NCBI GenBank assembly: GCA_940671915.1
Contig: CALNVZ010003433.1
Coordinates: forward strand, 52,573,634 to 52,637,633
Source of the DNA: Paracentrotus lividus
Taxonomy: Eukaryota; Echinodermata; Echinoidea; Camarodonta; Echinidae
DNA length: 64,000 nt
Direction of reading: 5' to 3'
Made by a program: the position numbers and the translations under genes
Shown: positions 12,027 to 23,890 of the stretch, in pieces
Layout: each line of letters opens with the position of its first letter
How positions within the stretch are numbered: position 1 is the stretch's first letter
Notes under the pieces: model-generated
Databases searched by the model: none
What the model was told of the DNA's origin: nothing
The model's input: only the letters and a program-made list of their open reading frames with translations

Positions 12027-12912
12027 CTATAATTTTAAAAAATAATATGATCGGGTAAAGAAAAGACCTCATTGTGCTGGTGAAGAAAATGAATGCAATG
12101 TGTAAAATGCAAGTCATTTCTTCGATTGTCTTGTACTCTCAATTTTAGTGGAGTTTGGACAACCTTTAGCTTCAAGGTAACAAGAAAAGATACATATTTA
12201 ATCGCCTTTGACATAAAATTTCAAAGCCATTTCGACTGCTAAAACTGTCAAAGCTATGCATATCGAATTCTAAACCTTCTATAAACCACAATAACTCTAG
12301 TTTAGGATTTTTTTCAAATAAAAGTACAAATTTTACTGGAGAAAAAAGTTTGTGCTTCAACTGCATTACAAACTATGGACCTCAAATCCGGTTTAGACTC
12401 GTGCTTCATTGGCTTGCTTTCCAAAGAGAATATCTGCTGGGAAGCCTGCGATCCTTAACCCAAGTATGACTTTTGTACCAGATGGAGACATTAACTTTTT
12501 AATGGACTACAAATACGCACCAAAGTATATCAGGCAGTATGAAAGTATGGTGTGTTATTATGATTATTACTTTTATTTAAACTTGTTAGAAGGTAAAAGG
12601 CCAAACTAATGAATTAAAAAAAAATAAATAAATAAATAAAAAATCGGCTACGAACCTTGATCATGATCCATTTTACCAATGGTCTCTATTTGATTCTTTT
12701 CTGGGTGCTTATCTGATCCCAAAGTGGTACCTGAGACTTTTGTGTCTACAATGGGATGATGAACAGTTGAACATGTGTTGTATGCAATCATGTATATATC
12801 CATAAAAGGAACAGAAAGAAATCAAATGCTTTGAATTATACAAAAAATTTTCCGATACATTTATTCATTACTTGAAATCGTTAACACAATGGGGGAAAAA
12901 ATAAGGTTACAG

Positions 12913-13057
12913 CCCGATAGTCCGCGGGTCGGATAGTCCGCGGGTCCGTTAGTCCGCGGGTCCGTTAGTCCGCGGGTCCGATAGTCCGCGGGTCCGATAG
13001 TCCGCGGGTCCGATAGTCCGCGGGTCCGTTAGTCCGCGTGTCCGATAGTCCGCGGGG
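12913..13057. repeat. 16 bp minisatellite, about 9 copies
   Basis: Unit CGCGGGTCCGATAGTC, with an A/T variant at one position (GATAG or GTTAG), forms the outer zone of the left arm of TU-like element 1. The right arm has about three units in reverse orientation (16816-16863), so the arms are unequal in copy number. Confidence 0.9.
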
Positions 13058-13185
13058 GGGGGGTGATGTCTGTTACTCTGAAGGTTCGTTATTCCGAAAA
13101 TAGAATGGGTTTCGTTATTCCGAAAATAGAAAAAGGTTCGTTATTCCGAAAAAAAGAAAAGGTTCGTTATTTGGAATTTTTGTTA

Positions 13186-15450
13186 GGGTAGATGTAGGGA
13201 ATACCGGACAGTAGGGAATATCGGACGGTCACCACATGTCCAGCCCTAGCTGCCAACATAAGATCAACTGAGTTGAAATACCGGCATCTATTGGTCAGGT
13301 GGTCTGTCTGGGAAGGTTGAATGCTGTATTCGACAACAACAAGTGAGAAATCTCCGAGAAAACTACCACAATCTGTCAAGGTAGGAAAATTTGCAGCCTG
13401 AAAAATGGCCTGATGTAAAAATTGACATTTTAGAAAATGTGATGGTATAAAAATATAATTGGGGCATGACCTCTATTTCATGCATTATGGACATGTTTGG
13501 AGGGTGGGCCAAACGTGTATGGAGTGTTTGCACTGTACAAAGCCTGTGTATTGGGGTGGCAGTGTGTTAAAAAGTGCTAGGGTGTCATTTTTTTGTGTAG
13601 GGAATACCGGACACCACATGGACGGTTGTTTGTTTTACTTCCGGGTTGAGTTGCTAAGCATGTAGATCAAATAGTAAGTTGCATATATAATGTATTATAT
13701 TTATTTATTACATTGTTTGACAATTTTGAAATGTCTATTTCTCTTTATTATTATTGCGATATGTCATGATCTACATGAGATATAAAGTTATTCTGAGTGT
13801 ATTGAAATTTTGTAGTAAAATGCATATAATCTTCTAAAAATGAATAATGTTATAAAAAATCAATACAAACATGTTAAGTTGATGGTTTACATTCAAATCA
13901 GTGCCTCCAGACAGATCTTTATGTAAGTTGCAGACTTTATATTGTGCTGCATAGTGCAACTTAAATCTTTTATTCCAAATTCTCCCTCCTATAGTATTTG
14001 TTAGGTTTCATTTCTTAGTTTTTACTCCTATGTCTTTTGTACATGTACATGCACTTGCTGTTCCTAGGGATCAAGGGTTGAGGCTAATGACCACTTGGCC
14101 ACATAAATATGTCAGTATGATACATTAGTGGTACTTTACACTCTCTTCCCCCTTCTCTTTCCCTCCCTCTCTCTCTGTCTCACCACGTCATCAATGTGGT
14201 GGTACATTACACTCTCTTCCCCCTTTCTTTCTCTTTCTCTCTCTCTCTCTTTGTCTCTCCACGTCATCAATATATTTTACCCCCAAAACTAGGTGTGGCA
14301 CTATAGTTTTGAGGGAAGAGTGGAGTAGAATTTTTGTGAAGAAAGAGTTTGGAGAGCAGGATAGACACGTTTTGAGATTGAGCTCTCTCTGAACACAAAT
14401 CTTATATATATATTTAATTGGATGGAAGAGAATTCCTTGATTATTGTTTGTGGTGTGCTGGGAAACATTTAACTTTCTCCATCTGTTTTTATCTGTTTTC
14501 ATCAATAACTGATCCATTTCTACATGTATGTCAGTTGAATATATTTTCTACAAACTGTCCTGTTTGGTGACGGTAGTTATCTCTGTTAACTGGAACGCTT
14601 TGCTGTAGTAACATATGTGATATTAGTGTATTGGTACATTCATTCTTTGGATCTTGCAGCTGACCTGCCCTGTGAGAACTTGAACGCTTTGCTGGAATAG
14701 TGGAACCGAGATATTATTGTAAACGTTGCTGAATTCTGTATAGCTGCGTGAGTGACATCTTCTTTTGCGAGAACTGTTTTTCAACCGTGGCCATTAATAA
14801 CTCTTAATAATCAAAATACTGGTTAATATAATTAAATGGGATTCCCTGTGATGATGATGTGTTATGATTGTTGTGTATGTGTGTCAAGGAGTTATACTTT
14901 GTAACTATTTCTTTTATTATTCATGTATTGTATACCTTCATTAAACCTCAATTAACCCAGAGGTTACTCAATTCAATTCAATATTGTCTGATTAATCATT
15001 TTACTCGCCTCTATTAATTAATTAATTATTAGATCGGAATGTTTACTTTTGATATGTCATGTTTGAGATGAATTGAGTGTTGATTGGAAGTGTGTTGTTT
15101 ACATTTGTTAATTTAATTCTTTGTCTGAGCAATATGCACATGTTGCATCTCTTTTAATAACGTTATACATAGTTAGTTGTCTTTTTGAACCCCTACATTT
15201 ATACAAAAAAAAGGGGTAAAAACATACTGTCCGGTATTTCCTACACTGTAGGGAATGCCGGACAATTTACGATGACGTCATTATTTGCATATAACTGCCT
15301 CAACATATATTTGATTACTTCAATTTTTTTGGAAAATAAAGTTGAATGATGTAGCTAAGCAATGAGAATCTTTTTCTTTTGTGATTTTATTGTTTTCATG
15401 TGCTAATTAAGCAAATGAGCTTAAGTGGCCGGTATTCCCTACATCTACCC
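13186..15450. mobile_element. Nested 2.27 kb element with TA target duplication
   Basis: Terminal inverted repeats GGGTAGATGTAGGGAATACC at 13186 and its complement ending 15450 are flanked by TA on both sides, as in the Tc1/mariner superfamily. GTAGGGAATACCGGAC-type motifs recur inside both ends (about 13209, 13597, 15228 and 15248). No transposase frame is visible, so it is non-autonomous. It interrupts the inner tandem repeats of TU-like element 1 and is therefore younger. A CT-rich microsatellite lies at about 14140-14260. Confidence 0.8.
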
Positions 15451-15719
15451 TATTTCCAAAAATAGAAAAAGTTCGTTATTCCGAAAATGAAATAAGGTTC
15501 ATTAGTCCGAAAATGAAATAAGGTTCGTTAGTCCGAAAATGAAATAAGGTTCATTAGTCCGAAAATTAAATAATGTTCATTTTTCCGAAAATGATCTTAA
15601 CCTATTTTAGTTACAAAAATGGTGTGGTAATTAAAAAATAATAGGATATTATGATATAATAATCTCAGCGTAGGACGGTCACCCGTGAATAACCTCCAGA
15701 TACTTTTTATCTGCTGTTA

Positions 15720-16350
15720 AATTTTGATTTTCGGAGAATTTATTTCACAAAATTATTAATGGCGATTTGTACTGATAAAAAAATTAGTTTCGCTTCTAAA
15801 ATCGGGCCGTTAAACAGGCCATAACTAGATAATTTATTTTATAATTGTTTTCGTTTTTTAATGAAGAATTTATTTCCCGACGTTATCGATGGCGAATTCT
15901 TCCAAAAAAGAATAAGTTTCGCTACTAAAATCAGGCCTTTACCACGCTATAACTAAATTATTATTTTCCGCAATTGTTTTCGTGCCGTCTTTATTTCGTA
16001 AAGAAATTGTTTCGAAATATCATCAGCGGCGACTTCTTCCGGTAAAGTATAAGTTTTTAAAATTGGGTCGTTATCACTCAATAACTAAATAATTAATTCC
16101 GCAATTTTATTCGTTCCGTATTTATTCATGAAAGAAATTATTTAAAAGCATTATCAGCGAAAATTAATATTTATCGGAAGATTAACAAGCCGCCGCCGAT
16201 AATGTTTCAAAATAACTTCTTCATGAAATAGAAACGGAGTGGATATAATTATGGAATTAGTTATTTGGTCAAAGGTGAACTTATTCTTTATCGGAACAAC
16301 TCGCCGCTAATACTTACACTACGTCGATGGACGGGCGGATTTAATTGCGG
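15720..16350. repeat. Central diverged repeats of TU-like element 1
   Basis: Three diverged units of about 120 bases share AGTTTCGCT.CTAAAATC.GGCC and TTATCGATGGCGA-like blocks at about 15785, 15915 and 16040. An inverted relative follows at about 16150-16330. The block just left of them (about 15605-15710) is recognisable in TU-like element 2 at 54965-55030. Confidence 0.6.
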
Positions 16351-17162
16351 AATCAACAACTGAACAGCAATGGCGATTCTACCCTCCCCCTCCTCCACCC
16401 CTGCCCTTTCCGTTTTCTCGGCTTCGCCACAGATTATTTCAGTTTCGGACTAACGAACCTTAATTCATTTTCGGAATAACGAAACTTTTGTCAATTTTCA
16501 GAATAACAAAACTTATTTTATTTTCGGAATAAGGAACGTCATTCTATTTTCGGAATAACAAACCTTTTCCATTTTTGGATATAACGAATCTTTTTTATTT
16601 TCGGAATAACGAACCTCATTCTATTTTCGGAATAACAAACCTTTTCTATTGTTTGATATAACAAAAATTCGGAATAACAAACCTTTTTTATTTTCGGACT
16701 AACGAACCTTTTCTATATTCGGACTAACGAACCTTTTTGAATTTTCGGAATAACAAACCTCATTCTATTTTTCGGAATAACGAACCTTCAGAGTAACAAA
16801 CATCAACCCCCCCCCTACGCGGACTATCGGACCCGCGGACTAACGGACCCGCGGACTATCGGGATGACCCCAAAAATAAATGGAAAAGCATTTAATTTGT
16901 TGAAATACAACTTTGATATTATAAATACCGCTCTGTTGTGTAGTTTGCTTTCTACATACATGTATTTCGTAACAATGAAATAAAAAAAAATAATTCCTCC
17001 ATAAAATATAATTCATGTGAGCTCAAACCAAATGTTTGTTCGTTTTTCTTAAGATATGAAAGAAGTACATTATACCTGACCACGAAGTTATCGATCTGGA
17101 GAGGACTTTTACTAGATTGCTATGAAAATAGTTTAAGTGCTATCAAATTAAATTGTAATTAC

Positions 17163-17313
17163 CTTTCAACCACAGATGGAACTCGATCTCCATTTTAGTG
17201 TCCTGTTTGAAGATGGATGAGATTCGAACCTGTGGTTTGTTAGTTCCCTCTGGACCCAGTAGGAAATGTCTACGTTGTCTGGTCACATGGTAAAACATGC
17301 TTTCTTCAAGGGA
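17163..17313 (-). CDS. Gene A exon 5: UPA region, third part
   Basis: 151 bp (acceptor TTTAG|TCCCTT, donor AAAG|GTAATT), phase 0 in and phase 1 out. It encodes SLEESMFYHVTRQRRHFLLG followed by a KPQVRISSIFKQ strand and IEFHLWLK. The gene B exon is also 151 bp with MFYRLTNHR at the matching place. The next intron is about 5.1 kb and contains a 4 kb TU-like transposon. Confidence 0.85.
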
Positions 17314-17673
17314 CTAAATATAATCACAGATATCTGCGTTAGAGTTTTTCAAGAAATGAGAAACCAGTCTGGATGCAAAATGAACATGGTTAAACAAAAA
17401 GTGAGAACGGGCTAGCATTTGAACTGTAATGTCACCACGAGCCAACAGTTATACTAGAAGAGTTGGCTTTCCGAAAGCTGGTTCGACAAATTGCTCACCG
17501 TAATAATAAAATTGTTATGACCGAGGTGAAGGAGTTCTGACAAAGGATTTTATTGGCCAACTTGTCTGGAGATCAAAATAGCCGCTATTATACCCAACCA
17601 ATATGGCCTTGAAATCCGTGGTTAGAGTCAGTTCTGGATCCGCCTCTGCAATTATAATAAAATTCAAACCAAC

Positions 17674-17787
17674 CTCATTTGAAACCATTCGATGATCAAC
17701 AAGATATGAGATGTTAAGTTGTCCAGCGCCCCATCTGACAATATACTGTTCTCCTGGAAAAGCCACCTCATAGTCTGGTATCGGTTC
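17674..17787 (-). CDS. Gene A exon 4: UPA region, second part
   Basis: 114 bp, phase 0 at both ends (acceptor TTTAG|GAACCG, donor TGAG|GTTGGT). It encodes 38 residues beginning EPIPDYEVAFPGEQYIVRWG and ending DHRMVSNE. Its counterpart in gene B is exactly 114 bp with the same EPI.DYEVA.PGEQY core, which confirms the exon boundaries. Confidence 0.85.
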
Positions 17788-18165
17788 CTAAAGAATTATT
17801 GTCAATCATTAATGAAAACAATCTTACGAAATGAAGGACTGTCCATTGTGTATTGCCATGAAATACATCACTTTTGCTATTACCGAAATAAAAGGAGTGT
17901 CGTTATTAAGTAACGTTATTTCATTTCCCCTGCTGCAAAGGTTCGACGGAATAACAATATAAGTACATGCAAACATGCACTGCTTTAGCGAATATTTACG
18001 GTACGTCTTAAAGCTTTAAGATGATTTGCATGTGAAATATTCCTTACCATAATGCGTAATAGAATAGTAAGACCTTGTTAACACAATACTTTGAAATTAC
18101 ATTTTCAACATTTTAAAACTTTTGATAAATGATATTTTGTGTAAAGTGAGATTAAAACAATATAC

Positions 18166-18431
18166 CTCTATTACTCCTTTCAGATCGTCTCTAAGGCTAA
18201 AGTAGATGAATCTTTCCGTATTTCTTTGCATTGATATTGGTCTGTATGGGGTACAAATGAGACGCTTCCCGATTAAGTTTGTTCTGAGTAACGTATCACT
18301 CAATGATTTCAATTTAGCAACGATCCACCAATCAGAGAAGTGATCGATAAACAGGTCAAGGTCTCGTTGTCTGACAACACATCGTGGTATTTCATTGGTT
18401 GACGCGGTAAATGATGAGAAGTTATCTGCAC
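18166..18431 (-). CDS. Gene A exon 3: UPA region, first part
   Basis: 266 bp exon (acceptor ACAG|GTGCAG, donor AGAG|GTATAT) that enters in phase 1 and leaves in phase 0. It encodes a conserved stretch with IPRCVVRQRDLDLFIDHFSD, then WWIVAKLKSL and GKRLICTPYRPIS. The position after ZU5 and the hydrophobic WWIVAKL strand fit a UPA domain (the domain shared by UNC5, PIDD and ankyrins). The same exon in gene B is also 266 bp and encodes nearly the same core. Confidence 0.85.
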
Positions 18432-18952
18432 CTGTATCGAAAAGGTGAACGATTAGGTACAAAGAGTGTACTTTAACCTTCCATCGCTAAATATCCTGAA
18501 TCCCGATTGAAAGTATTCTTCGAAGAATATAATGAGCATGATAACCTTCGTGCATGACCCGGAAGTACTTTTTTTTTTATTCCTACCACTTTTTACAGAT
18601 CTGGCGCATGCTCACAAGAGTTTTACCTTATACACAGTAGCTTTGAAACCCTGTGTAATATGTCGTCAGCCCATTGTCTTCAGTCCATCGTAAGCGAAGC
18701 AGACTGTCATTCTCATCATTCTAATGACCCAGGTCCGAGTCAAAGACTAATATTTGATTTTTTGCTTAATACAATTTTCTTTTCGAAAAGAATTTATCTT
18801 TCTACAACAGTAGCTCTAATCATGCTAATTAGATACAGTACATAATATTATATTCATCCCATCAATAATTACATTTGACCTTAACCCTCCCATTTTTTTT
18901 TTCTCTTTTATATTATCGGATCTTTTATTTATATTACTTTTAATGTACTCAC

Positions 18953-19354
18953 TGTTTTCCCGCGTATAGAGGATGACCTGTGCCGTAGATGTTCTTGCGA
19001 AGATGCCGCAATGTGGTAAAGTGACATTGACAGGTGTGTCAAACCTCAGACCAGACGGTGAGAACTTGAGACCAACACAGATGATTGCTTCGTCTTCCTT
19101 CAGAACCAAATCAGGAGGAACCTCTGTGATTGCCTGTACGGTGATTGTCTGATGAACGGAGGGTTGAACTGGTGGGATGTTGACTTCAATGCGGTGATCT
19201 TCAAGTCGAATAGTTTTTGACATCTCAGAAGAGAACTCAGTCCCTTTGTGAGGCTCATTTTCATCCATTTTCACCTCATAGACATTACGGTAAATATCTT
19301 CGATGCCAGTGATTCCTAAAGTGTTACTGTGGTAAGCCCGTGATAGAACCATTC
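18953..19354 (-). CDS. Gene A exon 2: ZU5 domain
   Basis: 402 bp exon with acceptor CTAG|GAATGG and donor AACA|GTGAGT, entered and left in phase 1. The ZU5 core is recognised by IPPVQPSVHQTITVQA, by VGLKFSPSGLRFDTPV and by NVTLPHCGIFA; the serine-glycine-leucine then PVNVTLPHC signature is typical of UNC5, ankyrin and ZO-1 ZU5 domains. In UNC5, ZU5 packs against UPA and the death domain to hold the protein closed. The exon also encodes the linker that follows the last ankyrin repeat. The equivalent exon of gene B is longer. Confidence 0.9.
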
Positions 19355-19658
19355 CTAGTTGATAAATGATTAATGTAAATGCTAGTTAATTATCAAGTAA
19401 ATTATCAAATTAAAATTATTATCACTCAATTTCGAATTAATTGCATCAAGGAATATTTTTTGGACCGACTATAGATATGATGTTAGGGCCTATATCAATC
19501 ACCTTCACAGTTAGGAATACTTATAGCCATTAGTCTTTGCCATTTTTAATAATGCATTTTTTCCTTGAACAAAACGATAAAATCCCTCATAGCTTTTAAC
19601 ATACATTTTGAATAAAAATGTCTATCTTCACATATATTATGAGGAAAGAAATGTGTAC

Positions 19659-22357
19659 CTTCTAGGGATATTATAGGAGGAGGTGACTTGTCTGCTCCTT
19701 TATCAACAAGATAGCGAACGATCCCCAGATGACATTCTTGGGAAGCTATGTGAAAAGGGGTAAAGCCATTATTGGTAGCCTGATCAACGTCTGCTCCTTT
19801 ATCAACAAGACAATGAGCGATGTCCAGGTGACCGTTTTCTGAAGTTATGTAGAGAGGTGTAAATCCGCCGTCGGTAGCCTGATCTACGTCTGCTCCTCTA
19901 TCAACAAGATATTGAACAATGTCCAGATGACCTTCATGTGAAGCTATGCAAAGAGGGGTATATCCGTCATTGCTAGCTTGGTCTAGGTCTGCTCCTTTAT
20001 CAACAAGACAATGAGCAATGTCCAGATGACCCTTTCCTGAAGCTAAGTGTAGAGGTGTAAATCCATCATTGTTAGCCCGATCTACGTCTGCTCCTTTATC
20101 TACCAGATATTGAACGATGCAAAGGCAACCGTTTAGTGAAGCCTCTTGAAGGGCTGTAAATCCATCATTGCCAGCTTGATCTAGGTCTGCTCCTGTATCA
20201 ACAAGATATTGAACAATGTCCAGGTGACCTTCATGTGAAGCTATGTGAAGAGGTGTAAATCCACCATTACCTGCCTTATTCACGTCTGCTCCCTTATCAA
20301 CAAGATATTGAACAATGGCCAGGTGACCTTTCTGTGAAGCTTTGTAGAGAGGTGTAAATCCGCCATCGCCAGCTTGATCTAGGTCTGCTCCTGTATCAAC
20401 AAGATATTGAACAATGTCGAGGTGACCTTTTAGTGAAGCTATGTGAAGTGGTGTAAATCCGACATCGTCTGACTTATTCACATCTGCTCCTTTATCCATA
20501 AGATATTGAACAATGGCCAGGTGACCTTCATGTGAAGCTATGTGAAGAGGTGCAAATCCGTCATTGTCTGCTTTATTCACGTCTGCTCCCTTATCAACAA
20601 GACAAAGAGCGATGTCCAGGTGACCCTTTCGTGAAGCTAGGAAAAGAGGTGTAAAACTGCCATGGCTAGCTTGATCTACGTCTGCTCCTTTATACACAAG
20701 ATGGCGAACGATGTCCAGGTGACCTTTGTGTAAAGCTGTGGAAAGAGGTGTAAATCTGCCATCGCCAGCTTGATCTAGGTCTGCTCCTGTATCAACAGGA
20801 TATTGAACAATGTCCAGGTGACCCTTTCGTGAAGCTATGTAAAGAGGTGTAAATCCGCCTTTGTCTGCTTTATTCACGTCTGCTCCTCTATCAACAAGAC
20901 AATGAGCGATGGCCAGGTGACCGTTTTGTGAAGCTATGTAGAGAGGTGTAAATCCGCCTTTGTTTGCTTTATTCACGTCTGCTCCTCTATCAACAAGACA
21001 ATGGGCGATGGCCAGGTGACCTTTCTCTGAAGCTATGTAAAGAGGTGTAACTCCGCCATCGCCAGCTTGATCTAGGTCACTCTGCTCCTGTATCAACAAG
21101 ATATTGAACAATGTCGAGGTGACCTTTTAGTGAAGCTATGTGAAGTGGTGTAAATCCGACATCGTCTGACTTATTCACATCTGCTCCTTTATCCATAAGA
21201 TATTGAACAATGGCCAGGTGACCTTCATGTGAAGCTATGTGAAGAGGTGCAAATCCGTCATTGTCTGCTTTATTCACGTCTGCTCCCTTATCAACAAGAC
21301 AAAGAGCGATGTCCAGGTGACCCTTTCGTGAAGCTAGGAAAAGAGGTGTAAAACTGCCATGGCTAGCTTGATCTACGTCTGCTCCTTTATACACAAGATG
21401 GCGAACGATGTCCAGGTGTAAAGCTGTGGAAAGAGGTGTAAATCTGCCATCGCCAGCTTGATCTAGGTCTGCTCCTGTATCAACAAGATATTGAACAATG
21501 TCCAGGTGACCTACATGTGAAGCTATGTAAAGAGGTGTTAATCCGCTATTGTCTGCTTTATTTACGTCTGCTCTCTTATCAACAAGATATTGAACAATGT
21601 CCAGGTGACCTTCATGTGAAGCTATGTAAAGAGGTGTAAATCCGCCATTGTCTGCTTTATTCACGTCTGCTTCTTTATCAACAAGATATTGAACAATGGC
21701 CAGGTGACCTTTCTGTGTAGCTATGTAAAGAGGTGTAAATCCGCCTTTGTCTGCTTTATTCACGTCTGCTCCTCTATCAACAAGACAATGAGCGATGGCC
21801 AGGTGACCTTTCTCTGAAGCTATGTAAAGAGGTGTAACTCCGCCATTGTCTGCTTTATTCACGTCTGCTCTCTTATCAACAAGATATTGAACAATGTCGA
21901 GGTGACCTTCATGTGAAGCTATGTAAAGAGGTGTAAATCCGCCATTGTCTGCCTGATCTACGTCAGCTCCTTTATCAACAAGATATTGAACAATGTCCAG
22001 GTGACCTTTATCTGAAGCTATGTGAAGAGGTGTAAATCTGCCATTGTCTGCCTGATCTACGTCTGCTCCTTTATCAACAAGACAAAGAGCGATGTCCAGG
22101 TGACCCTTTCGTGAAGCTATGTAAAGAGGTGTAAATCCGCCATTGTCTGCTTTATTCACGTCTGCTCCCTTATCAACAAGATATTGAACAATGGCCAGGT
22201 GACCTTGCTGTGAAGCTATGTGAAGGGGAGTCAAGTTTGTAATGTTTGTGCAGTTAATGTCCGCTCCACTTTCTGCTACTCTTCGAACAGCATCCAAATT
22301 ACCGTTCGCCGAATAAAAATGAAGAGCTGACGTTGCTTGTCTAGCATGGTGTTCCAT
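19659..22357 (-). CDS. Gene A exon 1: ankyrin-repeat array, about 27 repeats
   Basis: The start ATG at 22357 has a good context (AACATGG), and an in-frame TAG lies 12 bases upstream. After one divergent repeat (residues about 12-40) come about 26 canonical 33-residue ankyrin repeats with the pattern FTPLYIAS.KGHLDIVQYL then VDKGADVNKADNGG. Ankyrin repeats are protein-binding solenoids. The exon ends at 19659 with donor GAAG|GTACAC in phase 1; joined to the ZU5 exon it reads E-G-M-V-L. The frame is broken by a 4-base insertion at 21079-21082, and the repeats on each side are otherwise collinear. A near-identical block of repeats occurs twice, seven repeats apart. This is a real gene segment, but either mutated or misassembled. 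Confidence 0.9.
20401..20795 (-). repeat. Near-identical ankyrin block, downstream copy
   Basis: Partner of the block at 21098-21490. It encodes the same four repeats, including the unusual STAL...VRHLVYKGADVDQASHGS and LFLAS units, and has the full 33-residue length where the partner lacks three residues. Confidence 0.85.
21079..21082 (-). other. 4-base insertion that shifts the ankyrin frame
   Basis: Every other repeat reads the equivalent of CTAGGTCTGCTCC on the plus strand, while here it reads CTAGGTC-ACTC-TGCTCC. Removing four bases restores one continuous frame from 22357 to 19659. The site coincides with the end of the duplicated seven-repeat block, with an offset of 693 bp (7 x 99) plus 4. 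It could be a real null allele, a product of unequal exchange, or an assembly join. Confidence 0.85.
21098..21490 (-). repeat. Near-identical ankyrin block, upstream copy
   Basis: This block matches about 20401-20795 almost base for base at an offset of 697. The only clear difference inside the shared part is a 9-base deletion near 21417 that removes Lys-Gly-His from one ankyrin repeat. Other repeats in the exon are far more diverged, so this duplication is recent or artefactual. Confidence 0.85.
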
Positions 22358-22363
22358 GTTCAA

Positions 22364-22812
22364 GTCCTATAACACTCGTTTGAGGTTAACTACACATTAA
22401 TATCCAGGTGAGGTTTAAGCCAGGCATCTCCTTATACATGAACGGTAAACGATAATCTCGCCCTCCTAAACTGTTCTCCTGTGACATGCACCGTCTATCC
22501 ACCTCGGCAATAATTCCATATTACTACATGGACTCTTCCTGATCAATAAAGCACATATAATGCAACGTTAAACTATTATGTTAATTTCTGCTTGAGCCCT
22601 AGATACATTGTACAAAGTTTTGAAATTTCGTTTGATCGGCATCCCGCAACATACAATGTACACACGGAGTGCTTTTGACACTGGGTAAATGGCTTCATAT
22701 TCCATGATATTTGTAATGAACGAAAGCCGTTTGAATTGTTATTGATATAAGCTATACAGGTCCATCGAGGCGTATAGACAGGGAGCAAAATCCCATAGGG
22801 GCCTTATTTAAG
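22364..22812. other. Upstream flank of gene A; no element recognised
   Basis: This contains the 5' leader and presumably the promoter of gene A on the minus strand, but no TATA or initiator motif stands out. Its right boundary is the left terminus of the 6.9 kb foldback element, so the upstream regulatory space of gene A may be as short as about 450 bases. Confidence 0.4.
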
Positions 22813-23890
22813 GAGTTCGTTCAACCCACACTACATAAAAGGCTTTCCACCATAGGGGGTAGTATGGACCCCCTAGATCACTGCTAGGTGGGTAGTAGTC
22901 TCAAATTGTGGTATCACTCTTTTTTTTCTACAGTGCCTTTAAAAAAAAGGCCGCCCTTTTTACAAAAGATATTCTTTTCAAGAAAGAGAATCAAAATAAT
23001 TCTCTATACTCAATGAGTTGAGTCTCATACGAAAGAGTATTGAATTTCCTTTACAACATTGCTAATTTGAATAAAAGTTAAAACTAACTAAATTATGTTT
23101 TGTAGTTAAAAACATCATTTTTTCATTTTTTTCCAAAAAGGAATTTTTACATATTTTTTTAATTTAATGTATAAACATTTTTAAAAAGAGCTGAGAGCTG
23201 TTACTTTCTGAAAATATGCCCATTGGTATGTCCTAAAATCTGTAAAAAGATTGGAGTAAAAACTTTTTTCTATAAAAAGCTATTATAGGCTAAACCTATG
23301 AACGTAATATACGAAAACTCGAAAAATTTTCCCGATTATGGAGAAAATCCGCATATACATATGTTATACAGTACATACTGTATAGTAAAGTAACAATAGA
23401 GGGGAAAATGGCGAAACCCATTGCAACAGAAACGAAATTTTTAGAAATGAACTATTAAAGTAATCAATCACTCTTTTTTTCTACAGTCCCTTTAAAAAAT
23501 AGGCCGCCCTTTTTACAAAAGATATTCTTTTCAAGAAAGAGAATAAAAATAATTCTCTATACTCAATGAGTTGAGTCTTATACGAAAGAGTATTGAATTT
23601 CCTTTACAACAATGCTAATTTGAATGAAAATTAAAACTAACTAAATTCTGTTTTGTAGTTAAAAACATCATTTTTTCATTTTTTCCAAAAAGGAATTTTT
23701 ACATATTTTTTTAATTTAATGTATAAACATTTTTAAAAAGAGCTGAGAGCTGTTACTTTCTGAAAATATGCCCATTGGTATGTCTTAAAATCTGTAAAAA
23801 GATTGGAGTAAAAACTTTTTTCTATAAAAAGCTATTATAGGCTAATCCTATGAACGTAATATACGAAAACTCGAAAAATTTTCCCGATTA

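Larger units (their letters stand above)
12913..16863. mobile_element. TU-like foldback element 1
   Basis: The ends are inverted: CCCGATAGTCCGC at 12913 and GCGGACTATCGGG ending at 16863. Each arm has two zones of tandem repeats. The outer zone is a 16-base unit; the inner zone is built on GGTTCGTTATTCCGAAAA at about 13083-13170 and 15460-15600, with its complement at 16440-16800. Inverted repeats made of short tandem units are the published architecture of sea urchin TU elements. It sits in the largest intron of gene A. A related copy lies at 54690-56490. Confidence 0.75.
11332..22357 (-). other. Gene A span: ankyrin-ZU5-UPA-death domain gene, seven exons
   Basis: Minus-strand gene assembled from exons whose splice sites and phases agree: a large ankyrin exon, a ZU5 exon, three UPA-region exons, a short linker exon and a death-domain exon. 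The product would be about 1,330 residues if the 4-base insertion in the ankyrin exon is discounted. The architecture matches the ZU5-UPA-death module of UNC5 and PIDD behind an ankyrin array. No signal peptide or membrane segment is seen, so a cytoplasmic scaffold is inferred. The gene is the paralogue of the second ZU5-death gene at 50658-63792. No promoter could be identified. Confidence 0.85.

Noticed and set aside
12409-12609. 66-residue plus-strand frame inside the gene A intron
   Set aside because: No homology recognised, no paired splice sites, and opposite strand to the gene.
12913-13057. Regular short direct repeats resembling a CRISPR array
   Set aside because: Units are contiguous with no unique spacers, the host is eukaryotic, and the array is part of an inverted-repeat transposon arm.
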